From: an uncultured SAR116 cluster alpha proteobacterium
Lineage (GTDB): Bacteria > Pseudomonadota > Alphaproteobacteria > Puniceispirillales > Marisalimonadaceae
Length of the DNA: 64,000 nucleotides
Assembly: GCA_902528415.1 (NCBI GenBank)
Contig: CABZSR010000005.1
Location: forward strand, 27,623 to 91,622
Direction of reading: 5' to 3'
The position numbers and the translations under genes were made by a program. How positions within the stretch are numbered: position 1 is the stretch's first letter; the number at the start of each line of letters is the position of its first letter. Of the stretch, positions 35,841 to 44,489 are shown in pieces. The notes under the pieces are model-generated. The model was not told where the DNA came from and did not search any database. It saw nothing but the letters and a program-made list of their open reading frames with translations.

Positions 35841-36800
35841 TCAAACTTCTTCTAGTCTATCGGTGGCTGGAGGGGGTGTTGGGCTAATATTAGATATTAA
35901 ATTATAAGTTTCTTGATCTAAAGAAATCTCCACTGAGTCTAATGATGGTTTTAATTGTTTTAAGTTTCTTGCACTTATAATAGGTGCAGTTATAGCATCA
36001 TTATATGATACCCAAGCAACAGCTAAAGCAATTGGGTCATAATCTAAGTCGTTAGCTAAATTGACAAGTGAATTAGCTGCGTCGTACATCCAATTTTGAC
36101 CATATCTTTTTTTATATTTAGAATTATCGTGCAGTCTACCCAAACTATTTTTATTAGATGTATCCACTGAACTATATTTTCCAGTGAGAAGTCCACCACC
36201 CAATGGACTATAGCTAATAACGCCAATATTTTCAGTTTTTGACATAGGAAGGATTTCGACCTCAGCTTGTCTTTTAACTATGTTGTACATGGGCTGAAGA
36301 ATATCAATTGACGGGAACCCATTTTTTTCCGCAATCAACTGCGCTTTCATTACTTGCCAAGCAGAAAAATTTGAAGCACCTAATTGAAAAAATTTTCCTT
36401 CTTCTCTAAGTTTTTGAAGTGTTTCAAATGTTTCTTCTAATGGGACGTCGTCATCCCAATGATGTAAGAAAAAAACATCTACATAGTCTTGCTTTAATCT
36501 TTTAAGACTTTCTTCTAACTGTGATCTTATATTTTTACCACTAGACCCACCAACTGATCCAGCCTTAGTAATTAAAATTATCTTATCCCTTTCTTCTTTA
36601 ATTAAATTACCAAGAATTAATTCAGATTTACCTCCCGTGTATACAAAAGCAGTATCAAAGAAGTTTATACCTCTATCACGACAAGCTTCATACATTTCTT
36701 GACTATCTTTTTCGTTTGCTCCGTCACCAAATTGCATAGTACCAAAACATAACGATGAATTTTTTAAATTATTAGGCCCAAACTCTCTTATCATTTTCAT
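35841..36800 (-). CDS. aldo/keto reductase
   Basis: A 319-residue NADPH-dependent TIM-barrel oxidoreductase. Catalytic residues can be read as Asp in INFFDTAFVYTGGKSE, Tyr in the same motif, Lys in ILITKAG and His in VFFLHHWDD. The cofactor end ISARNLKQLKPSLDSVEISL matches the AKR11/YajO-type branch. ATG 36800 or 36794 may be used. It lies 13 bases after the OtnI-like gene. A role in oxidising an aldose to a lactone (with the MBL hydrolase downstream) or reducing a sugar carbonyl is plausible. Catalytic residues all look intact. Confidence 0.85.
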   Translation of the reverse strand: MKMIREFGPNNLKNSSLCFGTMQFGDGANEKDSQEMYEACRDRGINFFDTAFVYTGGKSELILGNLIKEERDKIILITKAGSVGGSSGKNIRSQLEESLKRLKQDYVDVFFLHHWDDDVPLEETFETLQKLREEGKFFQLGASNFSAWQVMKAQLIAEKNGFPSIDILQPMYNIVKRQAEVEILPMSKTENIGVISYSPLGGGLLTGKYSSVDTSNKNSLGRLHDNSKYKKRYGQNWMYDAANSLVNLANDLDYDPIALAVAWVSYNDAITAPIISARNLKQLKPSLDSVEISLDQETYNLISNISPTPPPATDRLEEV

Positions 36801-36813
36801 ATAACAAAACCTC

Positions 36814-37587
36814 TTAATTATTTTTAAAATTTTTCATCCAAGTAAGACCCGCTTCAGTAGTTGTCTTTGGTTTATACTCAGCTCCAACAATACTTTTATA
36901 TCCAGCTTTGTATATTTCGGGAATAATATAACTAAAGTCTAATTCCCCACTATCTGGTTCTGCTCGATCCTGAACTGATGCTATTTGGACATGACCAATA
37001 AAAGGTAAGTGATCTTTAAATCTTTTCACTACATTGCCTTGATTTATTTGAACATGGTAAAAATCAAACATAATTTTAACAGTATCTGATCCTACTAGTT
37101 CACAAATTTCTCTTGCTTGCTCAACTTTAGTTAAAAAGTATCCTGGATTATCTTTTAAATTTAAAGGTTCAATAACTAATCCTATACCACTGTCTTTTAG
37201 TAAGTCCTTAGCAAATTTTAAATTATCAATAAAAGTTACGAGAGATTTTGTTGATAAATCCGTCACACCAGCCATAGCGTGAATATTTTTTGATTTAATA
37301 ACTTTAGCATACTCAAAAGCTTGAATTATAGCATCTCTTGCTTCAGATATTCTTGTTGGAACTGCAAGTAAACCATTGTCACCTTCCTGAATATTTCCCT
37401 TTAAAGTATTTATACCCATAACTGGTAAATTAACTTCATCTAAAGCTTTTTTTATATCTTTTGAGTCAAATTGATATGGAAATTGAAATTCAACAGCATC
37501 AAATCCATATTCTTTTGATTTATAAATAGCATCTATCTGAGAAAATTCATTCCATAAAAGACCTAAATTTGCGGAAAATTTATACAT
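36814..37587 (-). CDS. otnI: hydroxypyruvate isomerase family, probable 2-oxo-tetronate isomerase
   Basis: A 257-residue TIM-barrel isomerase of the Hyi/OtnI family. Metal and substrate residues are seen in GLVIEPLNLKDNPGYFL near residue 140, IMFDFYHVQINQGNV near 172, and QIASVQDRAEPDSGELDF near 205, with a final GAEYKP. The gene lies four bases after a class II aldolase of the OtnC type. That pairing is diagnostic of tetronate catabolism, where OtnI converts 2-oxo-tetronate to 3-oxo-tetronate. Hydroxypyruvate isomerase activity (glyoxylate metabolism) is the alternative. The kinase OtnK is not in this window. Confidence 0.75.
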   Translation of the reverse strand: MYKFSANLGLLWNEFSQIDAIYKSKEYGFDAVEFQFPYQFDSKDIKKALDEVNLPVMGINTLKGNIQEGDNGLLAVPTRISEARDAIIQAFEYAKVIKSKNIHAMAGVTDLSTKSLVTFIDNLKFAKDLLKDSGIGLVIEPLNLKDNPGYFLTKVEQAREICELVGSDTVKIMFDFYHVQINQGNVVKRFKDHLPFIGHVQIASVQDRAEPDSGELDFSYIIPEIYKAGYKSIVGAEYKPKTTTEAGLTWMKNFKNN

Positions 37588-37591
37588 AATA

Positions 37592-38239
37592 TTAATCCCA
37601 TTCTATATTAAATTTCTTTATAACTGAGTTTATTTGAGATTCATCTAATGCTTTTGCGTCTGCACCTTTTAAGATTAGAGCTAATTTTGCAGTAGCCTCT
37701 AATTCTTCAATAGCATTAACTGAAGATTCTAAGTTTTTGCCTGAGACAACCGGTCCATGATTAGCTAACAAAACAGCTGACCTTTTACCAACAAGACCTT
37801 TGATAGCGTCACCCATAGCAGGGTCACCAGGCACAAAGAAGGGAAGTAACTTAACTTTCCCTAACAGCATTATTGAGTATGGTGTGTAAGAGGGTAATAC
37901 ATTATCTTCGTCTATTCCGGGTAACATAGATAGAGCTACAGAATGAGTAGAATGAAGATGAACTACAGCACCAGATTTCATACCTCTTGTTTCATAAAAA
38001 GCTTTGTGAAGGGGTAACTCCTTAGTTGGTGATAAAGATCCTATGAATTGACCAGACTTTGTCACTTTAACTATTTCATTTGGTTCAAGCCTTCCAAATG
38101 AAGATCCTGAAGGTGTAACTAGTATATCATCATTATCTAAACGAACTGAAATATTACCTGTTGATCCATGAGTAATACCCCTATCAAACATTGAAGACGC
38201 TAAAGTACAGATTTGTTCTCTTAATTTATTTTCGTTCAT
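37592..38239 (-). CDS. otnC: class II aldolase/adducin family, probable 3-oxo-tetronate 4-phosphate decarboxylase
   Basis: A 215-residue zinc enzyme of the class II aldolase family. The N-terminal GITHGSTGNISVRL (phosphate binding) is near residue 19, the zinc HxH in AVVHLHSTHSVALS near 93, and the third His in LLANHGPVVSG near 157. Within this family, pairing with an OtnI-like isomerase indicates OtnC, which decarboxylates 3-oxo-tetronate 4-phosphate to dihydroxyacetone phosphate. L-fuculose-phosphate aldolase-like activity is the alternative. It is the first gene of a four-gene minus-strand operon. Start ATG 38239 follows the DUF2938 gene by 31 bases. Confidence 0.78.
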   Translation of the reverse strand: MNENKLREQICTLASSMFDRGITHGSTGNISVRLDNDDILVTPSGSSFGRLEPNEIVKVTKSGQFIGSLSPTKELPLHKAFYETRGMKSGAVVHLHSTHSVALSMLPGIDEDNVLPSYTPYSIMLLGKVKLLPFFVPGDPAMGDAIKGLVGKRSAVLLANHGPVVSGKNLESSVNAIEELEATAKLALILKGADAKALDESQINSVIKKFNIEWD

Positions 38240-38270
38240 TTATAAAATATAACCTATATATATATTAATT

Positions 38271-38747
38271 TCAGTAACCAAATAATTGGTATAAAATACC
38301 TATAGACAAGCCAATTACCACATGACTGCCAATAGCTAAGGAACAAGATAAAAAAGGTGATGGTGTTTTTAATCCCAGAAAACCTTTACCCAAAACAGGC
38401 ATGAAGAAAAACCAAGGAACAACAACACTTAGCAAACCAAAAACAAATCCATTAAAAATTGAAGCATTACAAATATTATATTTTAATAACATAAAGAAGA
38501 ATATTGAATACATAATCGCAACAGTGTAATGAACAACCCATCCAATTCTTAATTCATTTTTTATTGGGGGCACTTCTTCGATTATTGGATTATATATTTT
38601 TGCTTTTGATATTAATAATATATACCATCTTCCAACAATTGCCCAGTCTGATGGATTTATATCATACATAATTTTTAATAATCTCTGCCAAATATCCATC
38701 GCAAGACATGAAATAATCCCAATAATTACAATGTTCAATATTTCCAT
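38271..38747 (-). CDS. DUF2938 membrane protein
   Basis: A 158-residue integral membrane protein with about four hydrophobic segments. The features IIGIISCLAMDIWQRLL at the start, RIGWVVHYTVAIMYS in the middle and VPWFFFMPVLGKGFLGLKTPSP fit DUF2938. Function is unknown. It precedes the otnC operon by 31 bases on the same strand and could be cotranscribed with it. No transporter motif is visible, so I would not call it a permease. Confidence 0.7.
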   Translation of the reverse strand: MEILNIVIIGIISCLAMDIWQRLLKIMYDINPSDWAIVGRWYILLISKAKIYNPIIEEVPPIKNELRIGWVVHYTVAIMYSIFFFMLLKYNICNASIFNGFVFGLLSVVVPWFFFMPVLGKGFLGLKTPSPFLSCSLAIGSHVVIGLSIGILYQLFGY

Positions 38748-38890
38748 TAAAAGCCCTTTTTATATTTAAATTTTTATAGCAATGAACTCTTTAACAATAT
38801 AAAATAATATAAGAGATCTTTAAAATATATCTATTGTATTTTATTTTTTTGATGAAATTTGAAACTATAAAAACTAGAGGAGAGAGATTT

Positions 38891-39625
38891 ATGGCTAATT
38901 TTAATGGACAAACTGCAGTAATTACTGGGGGTGCACAAGGTATTGGTTTAGCGACTGCAAAGAGTTTTATTAACGATGGCTGTGAAGTTATGATTTGGGA
39001 TATAGATGAGAAAATGGGTGTGGAGGCAGCAAAAGAGCTAAATTGTCATTTTTTAAAAGTTGATCAAACTAATAACAACTTAGTCGAAGAAGTTACAGAA
39101 AAAACTCTTAAACAAATAAATAAAATTGATATTCTAGTTTGTAGCGCAGGTATTGCTGGACCAACTTATTCAACTTGGGATTATCCTGTTGAAGAATGGT
39201 CAAGAGTATTTGACGTAAATGTAAATGGTGTATTTTACTGTAATAAGCATGTTGTAAGATCAATGCGCGAAAGAAATTATGGTAGAATTATCAATATAGC
39301 CTCAATTGCAGGGAAAGAAGGTAATCCTAATGCTCCTGCATATTCCGCATCTAAAGCAGCTGTAATAGGTTTAACAAAATCTCTTGGTAAAGAAACAGCA
39401 GATAAAGACATCGCTGTTAATTGTATAACACCAGCTACTGCTAAAACGAGAATTCTTGATCAAGTATCACAGGAATTTATTGATTATATGATTTCAAAAA
39501 TTCCAAGAAATAGATTTGTTACTGTTGAAGAAGTTGCATCTCTTATTACCTTTCTAGCGAGTAAAGATAATAGTTTCACTACGGCTGGTGTCTTTGATAT
39601 TTCAGGAGGCAGAGCTACTTATTAA
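38891..39625 (+). CDS. SDR-family 3-oxoacyl-ACP reductase-like (FabG-like)
   Basis: A 244-residue classical SDR. TGGAQGIG is near residue 12, CSAG (in place of NNAG) near 85, and the catalytic YSASKAA near 150. C-terminal ending DISGGRATY is typical. The ORF track begins at TTG 38834; ATG 38891 is right because GAGGAGAG precedes it and the conserved fold starts there. Closest resemblance is to NAD(P)-dependent reductases of small 3-oxo acids or sugars, rather than the essential FabG. It stands alone, divergent from DUF2938. Substrate is unknown. Confidence 0.8.
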   Translation: MANFNGQTAVITGGAQGIGLATAKSFINDGCEVMIWDIDEKMGVEAAKELNCHFLKVDQTNNNLVEEVTEKTLKQINKIDILVCSAGIAGPTYSTWDYPVEEWSRVFDVNVNGVFYCNKHVVRSMRERNYGRIINIASIAGKEGNPNAPAYSASKAAVIGLTKSLGKETADKDIAVNCITPATAKTRILDQVSQEFIDYMISKIPRNRFVTVEEVASLITFLASKDNSFTTAGVFDISGGRATY

Positions 39626-39661
39626 TTGGTGAGGATTTTTAGGAGATCCTCTGCACCTTAA

Positions 39662-39745
39662 CTCAAAAACTAATAATCGGGGGAGGAACTTATTAGTTAG
39701 AATTAGTACAATTAAACGGGGGAGTTTTATTGAACATGTTCAATG
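39662..39745 (-). ncRNA. candidate small RNA with two anti-Shine-Dalgarno hairpin loops (cuckoo-RNA-like)
   Basis: On the minus strand, a first hairpin (39710-39731) has an 8-bp stem with one mismatch around the loop TCCCCC. A second hairpin (39668-39698) has a perfect 9-bp stem, AACTAATAA/TTATTAGTT, around the loop GTTCCTCCCCCGA. Five T residues directly follow the second stem. Both loops share CTCCCCCG, and the second contains CCTCC, exactly complementary to the Shine-Dalgarno core GGAGG. Alphaproteobacterial cuckoo/CcsR RNAs have two such hairpins with CCUCCUCCC loops. It lies in the 241-base gap after lysE and SDR stops, so a 3'-end-derived origin from the lysE transcript is possible. Ends are estimates; expression is unproven. 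Confidence 0.45.
39730..39743. promoter_or_regulatory. 14-bp perfect palindrome, possible operator or third stem
   Basis: TTGAACATGTTCAA is a perfect palindrome just upstream (minus strand) of the hairpin pair. It could be a dimeric regulator site for the RNA candidate or a third short hairpin. No T-tract follows it. Confidence 0.35.
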
Positions 39746-39866
39746 TTTGATTCTTTTTCGAAGTTTGTCTTGTTCTAATTAATAATAAATTTTTAGAGCC
39801 TTAAATTTGTTATATATTTGTGCAAAAAAACTTACTTTTATAATTTTTGTTTAATAATTAATCATT

Positions 39867-40469
39867 TTAAACTGCTGTTTTAAGTTCCATGACTGCAGAA
39901 AGTATTACAACTGCGAATAAAGAAAGTCCCATTCCCCTATTTACCCAAACCTGCTTGTTAGATGCTAATGACCATCTTTTTAGACTTATCCCTAACCACA
40001 GCCAAAATAAATGTATAGGTATCCAAATTGAATTTACTATAATAAATTTAGTTAGAATCTCAACATTATAAGAAGTCATTCCAAGTGATAGCACTACAAA
40101 TAAATGTCCTTGGACTACATAAGCCTTTGGATTGACAAATTGTAAAAAAATTCCTTCGTATAATTTTGGAGCTTTAAAACTTTGTTTAAAACCAGTTTTA
40201 TTTTCAGATGTAGCTATACGCCAAGATAAAAAAGATAAGTAGGATAGTGATAAAAATAAAAAAGTTAGTTCAACTCCTTCAATTTCAAACAGAAACTGTT
40301 TAAAGCCCAGCACGACTAGTAATGCTACCCCATTAGTTCCAAAAAACAACCCAATGAGATACATCATTCCAACTTTCCATCCAAAACCAGCTCCAACACC
40401 AGCTAAAGAAAGTACGCCTGGACCAGGAGTAACCATCATTAAAAAACTAATAATTATGTAAGCAATCAT
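39867..40469 (-). CDS. LysE/RhtB-family amino acid exporter
   Basis: A 200-residue inner-membrane exporter with about six hydrophobic segments. The family signature MMVTPGPGVLSLAGVGAGFGWKVGM is at residues 11-35, followed by the conserved QFVNPKAYVVQ segment near 108. Such proteins export basic or neutral amino acids such as lysine, threonine or homoserine lactone. The gene stands alone with its start near 40469, 86 bases before the FAD-oxidase gene stop at 40556. The 241-base gap downstream contains the small RNA candidate. Substrate cannot be assigned. Confidence 0.82.
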   Translation of the reverse strand: MIAYIIISFLMMVTPGPGVLSLAGVGAGFGWKVGMMYLIGLFFGTNGVALLVVLGFKQFLFEIEGVELTFLFLSLSYLSFLSWRIATSENKTGFKQSFKAPKLYEGIFLQFVNPKAYVVQGHLFVVLSLGMTSYNVEILTKFIIVNSIWIPIHLFWLWLGISLKRWSLASNKQVWVNRGMGLSLFAVVILSAVMELKTAV

Positions 40470-40555
40470 TTGAATCTATAGATAATATCTATACCTTGGA
40501 TAAATGGAATAATTTTTGAAGATATAATTATAATAAGATTTTGATAATCACATTA

Positions 40556-41968
40556 TTACAGAAAAATCTTTCCTGGGTTCATTATTTTTTTTGGATCAAA
40601 AGCATTTTTAACTTTTTTCATAACGTCTACAGCGTTTCCTAATTCCTTCAACATATATTTTCTTTTGCCTTGTCCAATACCATGCTCCCCGGTACATGTA
40701 CCATCCATTCTAATAGCCCTTTCAGATATTCTGATTAAAAAACTATCTAGTTTGTCTAATTCAGTCTTGCTGTTTTTGTCAATTAGTAATGCAACATGAA
40801 AATTTCCATCACCTGCATGACTTACTATTGGACCTATCAATTCGTTCTTTTCCATGTCTTCAATCGTTTCTGTAATACAATCAGACAGTTTGGAAATTGG
40901 CACACAAACGTCTGTTGAATAAATTTCTGCCTCAGGCCTTACTGACCTACATGACCAATATGCATCATGCCTTGCTTTCCATAATTTGTTTCTTTCTTCA
41001 TTATTAGAAGTCCATTCAAAATCGTTACCACCAAAATCTGATGCTATTTCACTAAATAATTCTGATTGCTCTTTTACAGATTTTTCACTGCCATGAAACT
41101 CTAATAGTAATAAAGGCGCTTCAGGAAGGTTTGTCTTAGAATAACTATTAACTGCTTTTACTTGAGCAACATCTAAAAACTCTATCCTTGCTACTGGTAT
41201 TCCAGCTTGTACAGTCATTATAACTGCATCAGTTGCATCCTTAACTGTTGGAAAACTTACTCTACCTCCTGCAATAACTTCTGGGATACCATAAAGCTTT
41301 AGTGTAATTTCTGTAGTTATACCTAATGTCCCCTCTGAACCAACCATTAACCGAGTTAAATCATAACCTGCTGAACTTTTTCTAGCTTTATTTGCTGTTT
41401 TTATTATTTGACCATCAGGAGTAACAACCTCAAGAGCAATTACATTATCTTTCATTGTTCCATAACGCACTGCATTTGTTCCAGAAGCTCGAGTAGCTGT
41501 CATCCCACCAAGTGAAGCATTTGCACCAGGATCAATTGGAAAAAACAATCCAGTATCTCTTAAGTGGGTGTTTAGTTGTTCTCTGGTAACCCCAGGTTGA
41601 ACAACAACTAACAGATCTTCCTGATGTACTGTCAGGATCTTATTCATATTATTCATATCAATAGAAATTCCGCCATAAGGAGCATTAAGATGTCCTTCAA
41701 ATGAAGAGCCAACACCAAAAGGAATTATTGGACATTTAAATTCATTACAAATTTTTACAACTTTTTGAACATCTTCTTTGCTCTCGGCAAAAACAACGCC
41801 ATTGGGTAATTCTGATTCATGAATAGTCATCGTATGAGTATGTTGTTCAAGTATATTTTTACTACTAGAGAATTGTTGCCCAAATTCTTCTTGAATTTTT
41901 TTTATACATAATTTGATGCTCTCTTTATCATAATCCTGGTCAGACCATACAGAAACACTACCATCCAT
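40556..41968 (-). CDS. FAD-linked oxidase, GlcD/D-lactate dehydrogenase family (copy 2)
   Basis: A 470-residue flavoprotein of the vanillyl-alcohol oxidase fold. The FAD-binding region includes PFGVGSSFEGHLNAPYGG near residue 98, PGVTREQLNTHLRDTGLFFPIDPGANASLGGM near 135 and TNAVRYGTMKDN near 180. The C-terminal part has SHAGDGNFHVALL near 388 and the GEHGIGQGKRKYM motif near 430. It should oxidise a 2-hydroxy acid such as lactate, glycolate or 2-hydroxyglutarate and pass electrons to quinone or cytochrome. It follows its paralogue by 21 bases. Lactate from the FAH branch nearby would be a reasonable substrate; this is inference. Confidence 0.85.
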   Translation of the reverse strand: MDGSVSVWSDQDYDKESIKLCIKKIQEEFGQQFSSSKNILEQHTHTMTIHESELPNGVVFAESKEDVQKVVKICNEFKCPIIPFGVGSSFEGHLNAPYGGISIDMNNMNKILTVHQEDLLVVVQPGVTREQLNTHLRDTGLFFPIDPGANASLGGMTATRASGTNAVRYGTMKDNVIALEVVTPDGQIIKTANKARKSSAGYDLTRLMVGSEGTLGITTEITLKLYGIPEVIAGGRVSFPTVKDATDAVIMTVQAGIPVARIEFLDVAQVKAVNSYSKTNLPEAPLLLLEFHGSEKSVKEQSELFSEIASDFGGNDFEWTSNNEERNKLWKARHDAYWSCRSVRPEAEIYSTDVCVPISKLSDCITETIEDMEKNELIGPIVSHAGDGNFHVALLIDKNSKTELDKLDSFLIRISERAIRMDGTCTGEHGIGQGKRKYMLKELGNAVDVMKKVKNAFDPKKIMNPGKIFL

Positions 41969-41989
41969 TTTAAAAACCTTTTCTATAAT

Positions 41990-43402
41990 TTATAAAATTT
42001 TTCCTGGGTTCATTATACCCTTTGGATCAATTTCTTCTTTTATTAATTTCATGAAATTAACAGCAGGGCCTAATTCATCGACTAAGTATTGTTTTTTACC
42101 CTGCCCTACTCCATGTTCTCCTGTACATGTTCCATCCATACTAATGGCTCTATGAGCTAATCTCTCTAAAAACCCGTTTGCAACATCAACTTCTTTTTGT
42201 ATCTTAGGATCAATCATTAACTGAACATGAAAATTACCATCACCAACATGACCAACAATGGGTCCAAACAAATTATTTTTTTCCATGTCATCTATCGTTT
42301 CAGTAATACATTCCGACAATCTTGATATTGGCACACAAACATCCGTAGCAATATAATCTGCCTCAGGCCTGCAAGCTTTGACAGCGTAATAAACATCATG
42401 CCTAGCCTTCCAAAGTCTATTTCTTTCTTCAATATTTGCATTCCACTCAAAGTTATCACCACCAAAATCTTTGGAAATTTCGTTAAACAACTCGGATTGT
42501 TCTTGCACAGAAGATTTACTTCCATGAAACTCTAATAATAATAATGGTGACTCAGGTAAGTTTAACTTTGAGTAATTATTTACAGCTTTAACCTGCGCAA
42601 TATCTAATAGTTCTATTCTGGCAACTGGAATTCCAGCCTGTATAGTCATAATCACAGCATCCGTTGCATCCTGAACAGACGGAAAAGTACATCTACCAGC
42701 TCCAATTTCTTCAGGAATACCATAAAGTTTAAGTGTAATTTCAGTTATGACACCTAATGTACCTTCGGATCCAACAATTAATCTTGTCAAATCATATCCA
42801 GCAGAACTTTTTCTAGCTCTACTAGCCGTATTTATTATTTCTCCATTTGGCATTACAACTTCTAATGAAATTACGTTATCTTTCATAGTTCCATAACGAA
42901 CGGCGTTGGTTCCAGAGGCTCTTGTCGATGCCATTCCTCCAATTGAGGCATTGGCACCTGGGTCAATAGGGAAAAACAAACCCGTATCTCTAAGGTGTGT
43001 ATTTAGTTGTTCTCTAGTTACACCTGGTTGTACAACAACAGTTGAATCTTCAGGGTGAACTTCAATTATATTATTCAGATTATTCATATCTATGGAGATC
43101 CCACCAAAATTAGCATTTAGATGACCTTCAAGGGAAGAGCCTACTCCAAAAGGTATTATGGGACATCCATGTTCATGGCATATTTTTACTGTTTTTTTTA
43201 CATCCTCTTTGTTGTAGGCAAAAACAACACCATCAGGCAATTCTGGTTTATGAACTGTTGTTGTACTTGTATGTTGTTCACGAACTGATTTAGAAACTGA
43301 GAATTGCTGCCCAAACTCTTTTTTTAATGCTTCTACCGCACTATTTGTGTTGTACTCAAATTTTAAGTAAAAAGAGCTGTTTTTAACATCTAAAATTGTC
43401 AC
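41990..43402 (-). CDS. FAD-linked oxidase, GlcD/D-lactate dehydrogenase family (copy 1)
   Basis: A 470-residue paralogue of the next gene, with the same motifs: PFGVGSSLEGHLNANFGG, PGANASIGGM, TNAVRYGTMKDN, GHVGDGNFHVQLM and GEHGVGQGKKQYL. The start is GTG 43402 with GAGG about eight bases upstream. By eye most of the length is alike between the two proteins, so they arose by tandem duplication. The most diverged part is the N-terminus and the region around YAVKACRPEADYIATD versus WSCRSVRPEAEIYSTD, which lies near the substrate side. The two may oxidise different 2-hydroxy acids. Divergent KdgK gene lies 135 bases away. Confidence 0.85.
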   Translation of the reverse strand: MTILDVKNSSFYLKFEYNTNSAVEALKKEFGQQFSVSKSVREQHTSTTTVHKPELPDGVVFAYNKEDVKKTVKICHEHGCPIIPFGVGSSLEGHLNANFGGISIDMNNLNNIIEVHPEDSTVVVQPGVTREQLNTHLRDTGLFFPIDPGANASIGGMASTRASGTNAVRYGTMKDNVISLEVVMPNGEIINTASRARKSSAGYDLTRLIVGSEGTLGVITEITLKLYGIPEEIGAGRCTFPSVQDATDAVIMTIQAGIPVARIELLDIAQVKAVNNYSKLNLPESPLLLLEFHGSKSSVQEQSELFNEISKDFGGDNFEWNANIEERNRLWKARHDVYYAVKACRPEADYIATDVCVPISRLSECITETIDDMEKNNLFGPIVGHVGDGNFHVQLMIDPKIQKEVDVANGFLERLAHRAISMDGTCTGEHGVGQGKKQYLVDELGPAVNFMKLIKEEIDPKGIMNPGKIL

Positions 43403-43537
43403 TTATTAACCTCACATATGTTTTTCTTTAATATCGTATGAATATATTTCAAAATAAAGATTGAGTAAATTATTACATTTTAATAAAAATTATATTTGTT
43501 ATAGTTTTGAACTTCTCGTTAGGAAGCTTACAAAAAA

Positions 43538-44473
43538 ATGTATAATAAAGCTATTTTTTTAGGTGAATGCATGATTGAACTCAATGGAGACATTTCTTCA
43601 TTGGAAAATAAAAGTTCAAAAATGCAAATTAATTTTGGAGGCGATACTTATAATTCTGCAATATATTTTTCAAGACTAGCAAATAATAAAACTAATACTT
43701 TCTATTCAACTGTACTCGGAAATGACAGTTTTTCTAGAAAAATGATTTTAAGATTTAAAAATGAAAAAATAAAATGTGATTATGTAAGAACCGATGGAAA
43801 AAATCCTCCTGGTTTATATTCAATAGAAATTAATGAAATAGGTGAAAGAAGTTTTTCTTATTGGAGAGATCAATCACCATCGAAATACATTTTTTTAGGG
43901 TCAAAAGGAAAAAAACTAGCTAAAGAAATAAAAAATGCAGATGTTTTTTATTATACTGGTATTTCTGCCGGCATTCTTGATGCAAAACAAAAAAAGGATT
44001 TGATACATATAGGATCTACTGCAGTTACATGTGGATTTGATTTTAATTATAGGTCCCAATTACATAATGATAAGAAAATGTCACAATTATTATTTAAAAA
44101 AATTAGTGAAAATGTAGATATCAACTTTGTATCTTTTGATGATGTTAAAGAGTTATTTGATATTAAAAATCCATATGAAGTTTTTGAAATATTAAATGAC
44201 AAAAAAAATCTAATTCTTATAAGATATAAGGACTCAATTATTTTTAAAAACAAACAAGAAGTCATAAAAACTGTTAAAGTTCATCATGGAGAGGTGGTTG
44301 ATACAACAGCAGCAGGTGACGCATTCAATGGATCTTTCCTTGCTTTAATAAATAACGATAAAAATATTCCAATAGTAGAAAATATATTAAAGTCCCACTC
44401 TGTTACTAGAGAAGTGATAAAGCATAAAGGCGCTATTATTTCCAATAAAAATATGCCTAACATAAATACTTAA
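43538..44473 (+). CDS. kdgK: 2-keto-3-deoxygluconate kinase (PfkB family)
   Basis: A 311-residue ribokinase-type sugar kinase. N-terminal FLGECMIELNGD and GGDTYNSAIYFSRL near residue 35 are typical of KdgK. The anion-hole motif VDTTAAGDAFNGSFLA near residue 260 holds the catalytic Asp. It phosphorylates 2-keto-3-deoxygluconate to KDPG, which the Eda aldolase at 54917 splits. The ribosome-binding site is weak. A hydroxyacid reductase gene follows after 16 bases. It is the only sugar kinase in the window. An OtnK replacement role is conceivable but unsupported. Confidence 0.8.
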   Translation: MYNKAIFLGECMIELNGDISSLENKSSKMQINFGGDTYNSAIYFSRLANNKTNTFYSTVLGNDSFSRKMILRFKNEKIKCDYVRTDGKNPPGLYSIEINEIGERSFSYWRDQSPSKYIFLGSKGKKLAKEIKNADVFYYTGISAGILDAKQKKDLIHIGSTAVTCGFDFNYRSQLHNDKKMSQLLFKKISENVDINFVSFDDVKELFDIKNPYEVFEILNDKKNLILIRYKDSIIFKNKQEVIKTVKVHHGEVVDTTAAGDAFNGSFLALINNDKNIPIVENILKSHSVTREVIKHKGAIISNKNMPNINT

Positions 44474-44489
44474 ATAAGGAATAAATAAA

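Noticed and set aside
39631-39651. GAGGAT/ATCCTC hairpin after the SDR gene as a terminator
   Set aside because: A 6-bp stem with a 9-base loop exists, but no T-tract follows on the plus strand; too weak to call.
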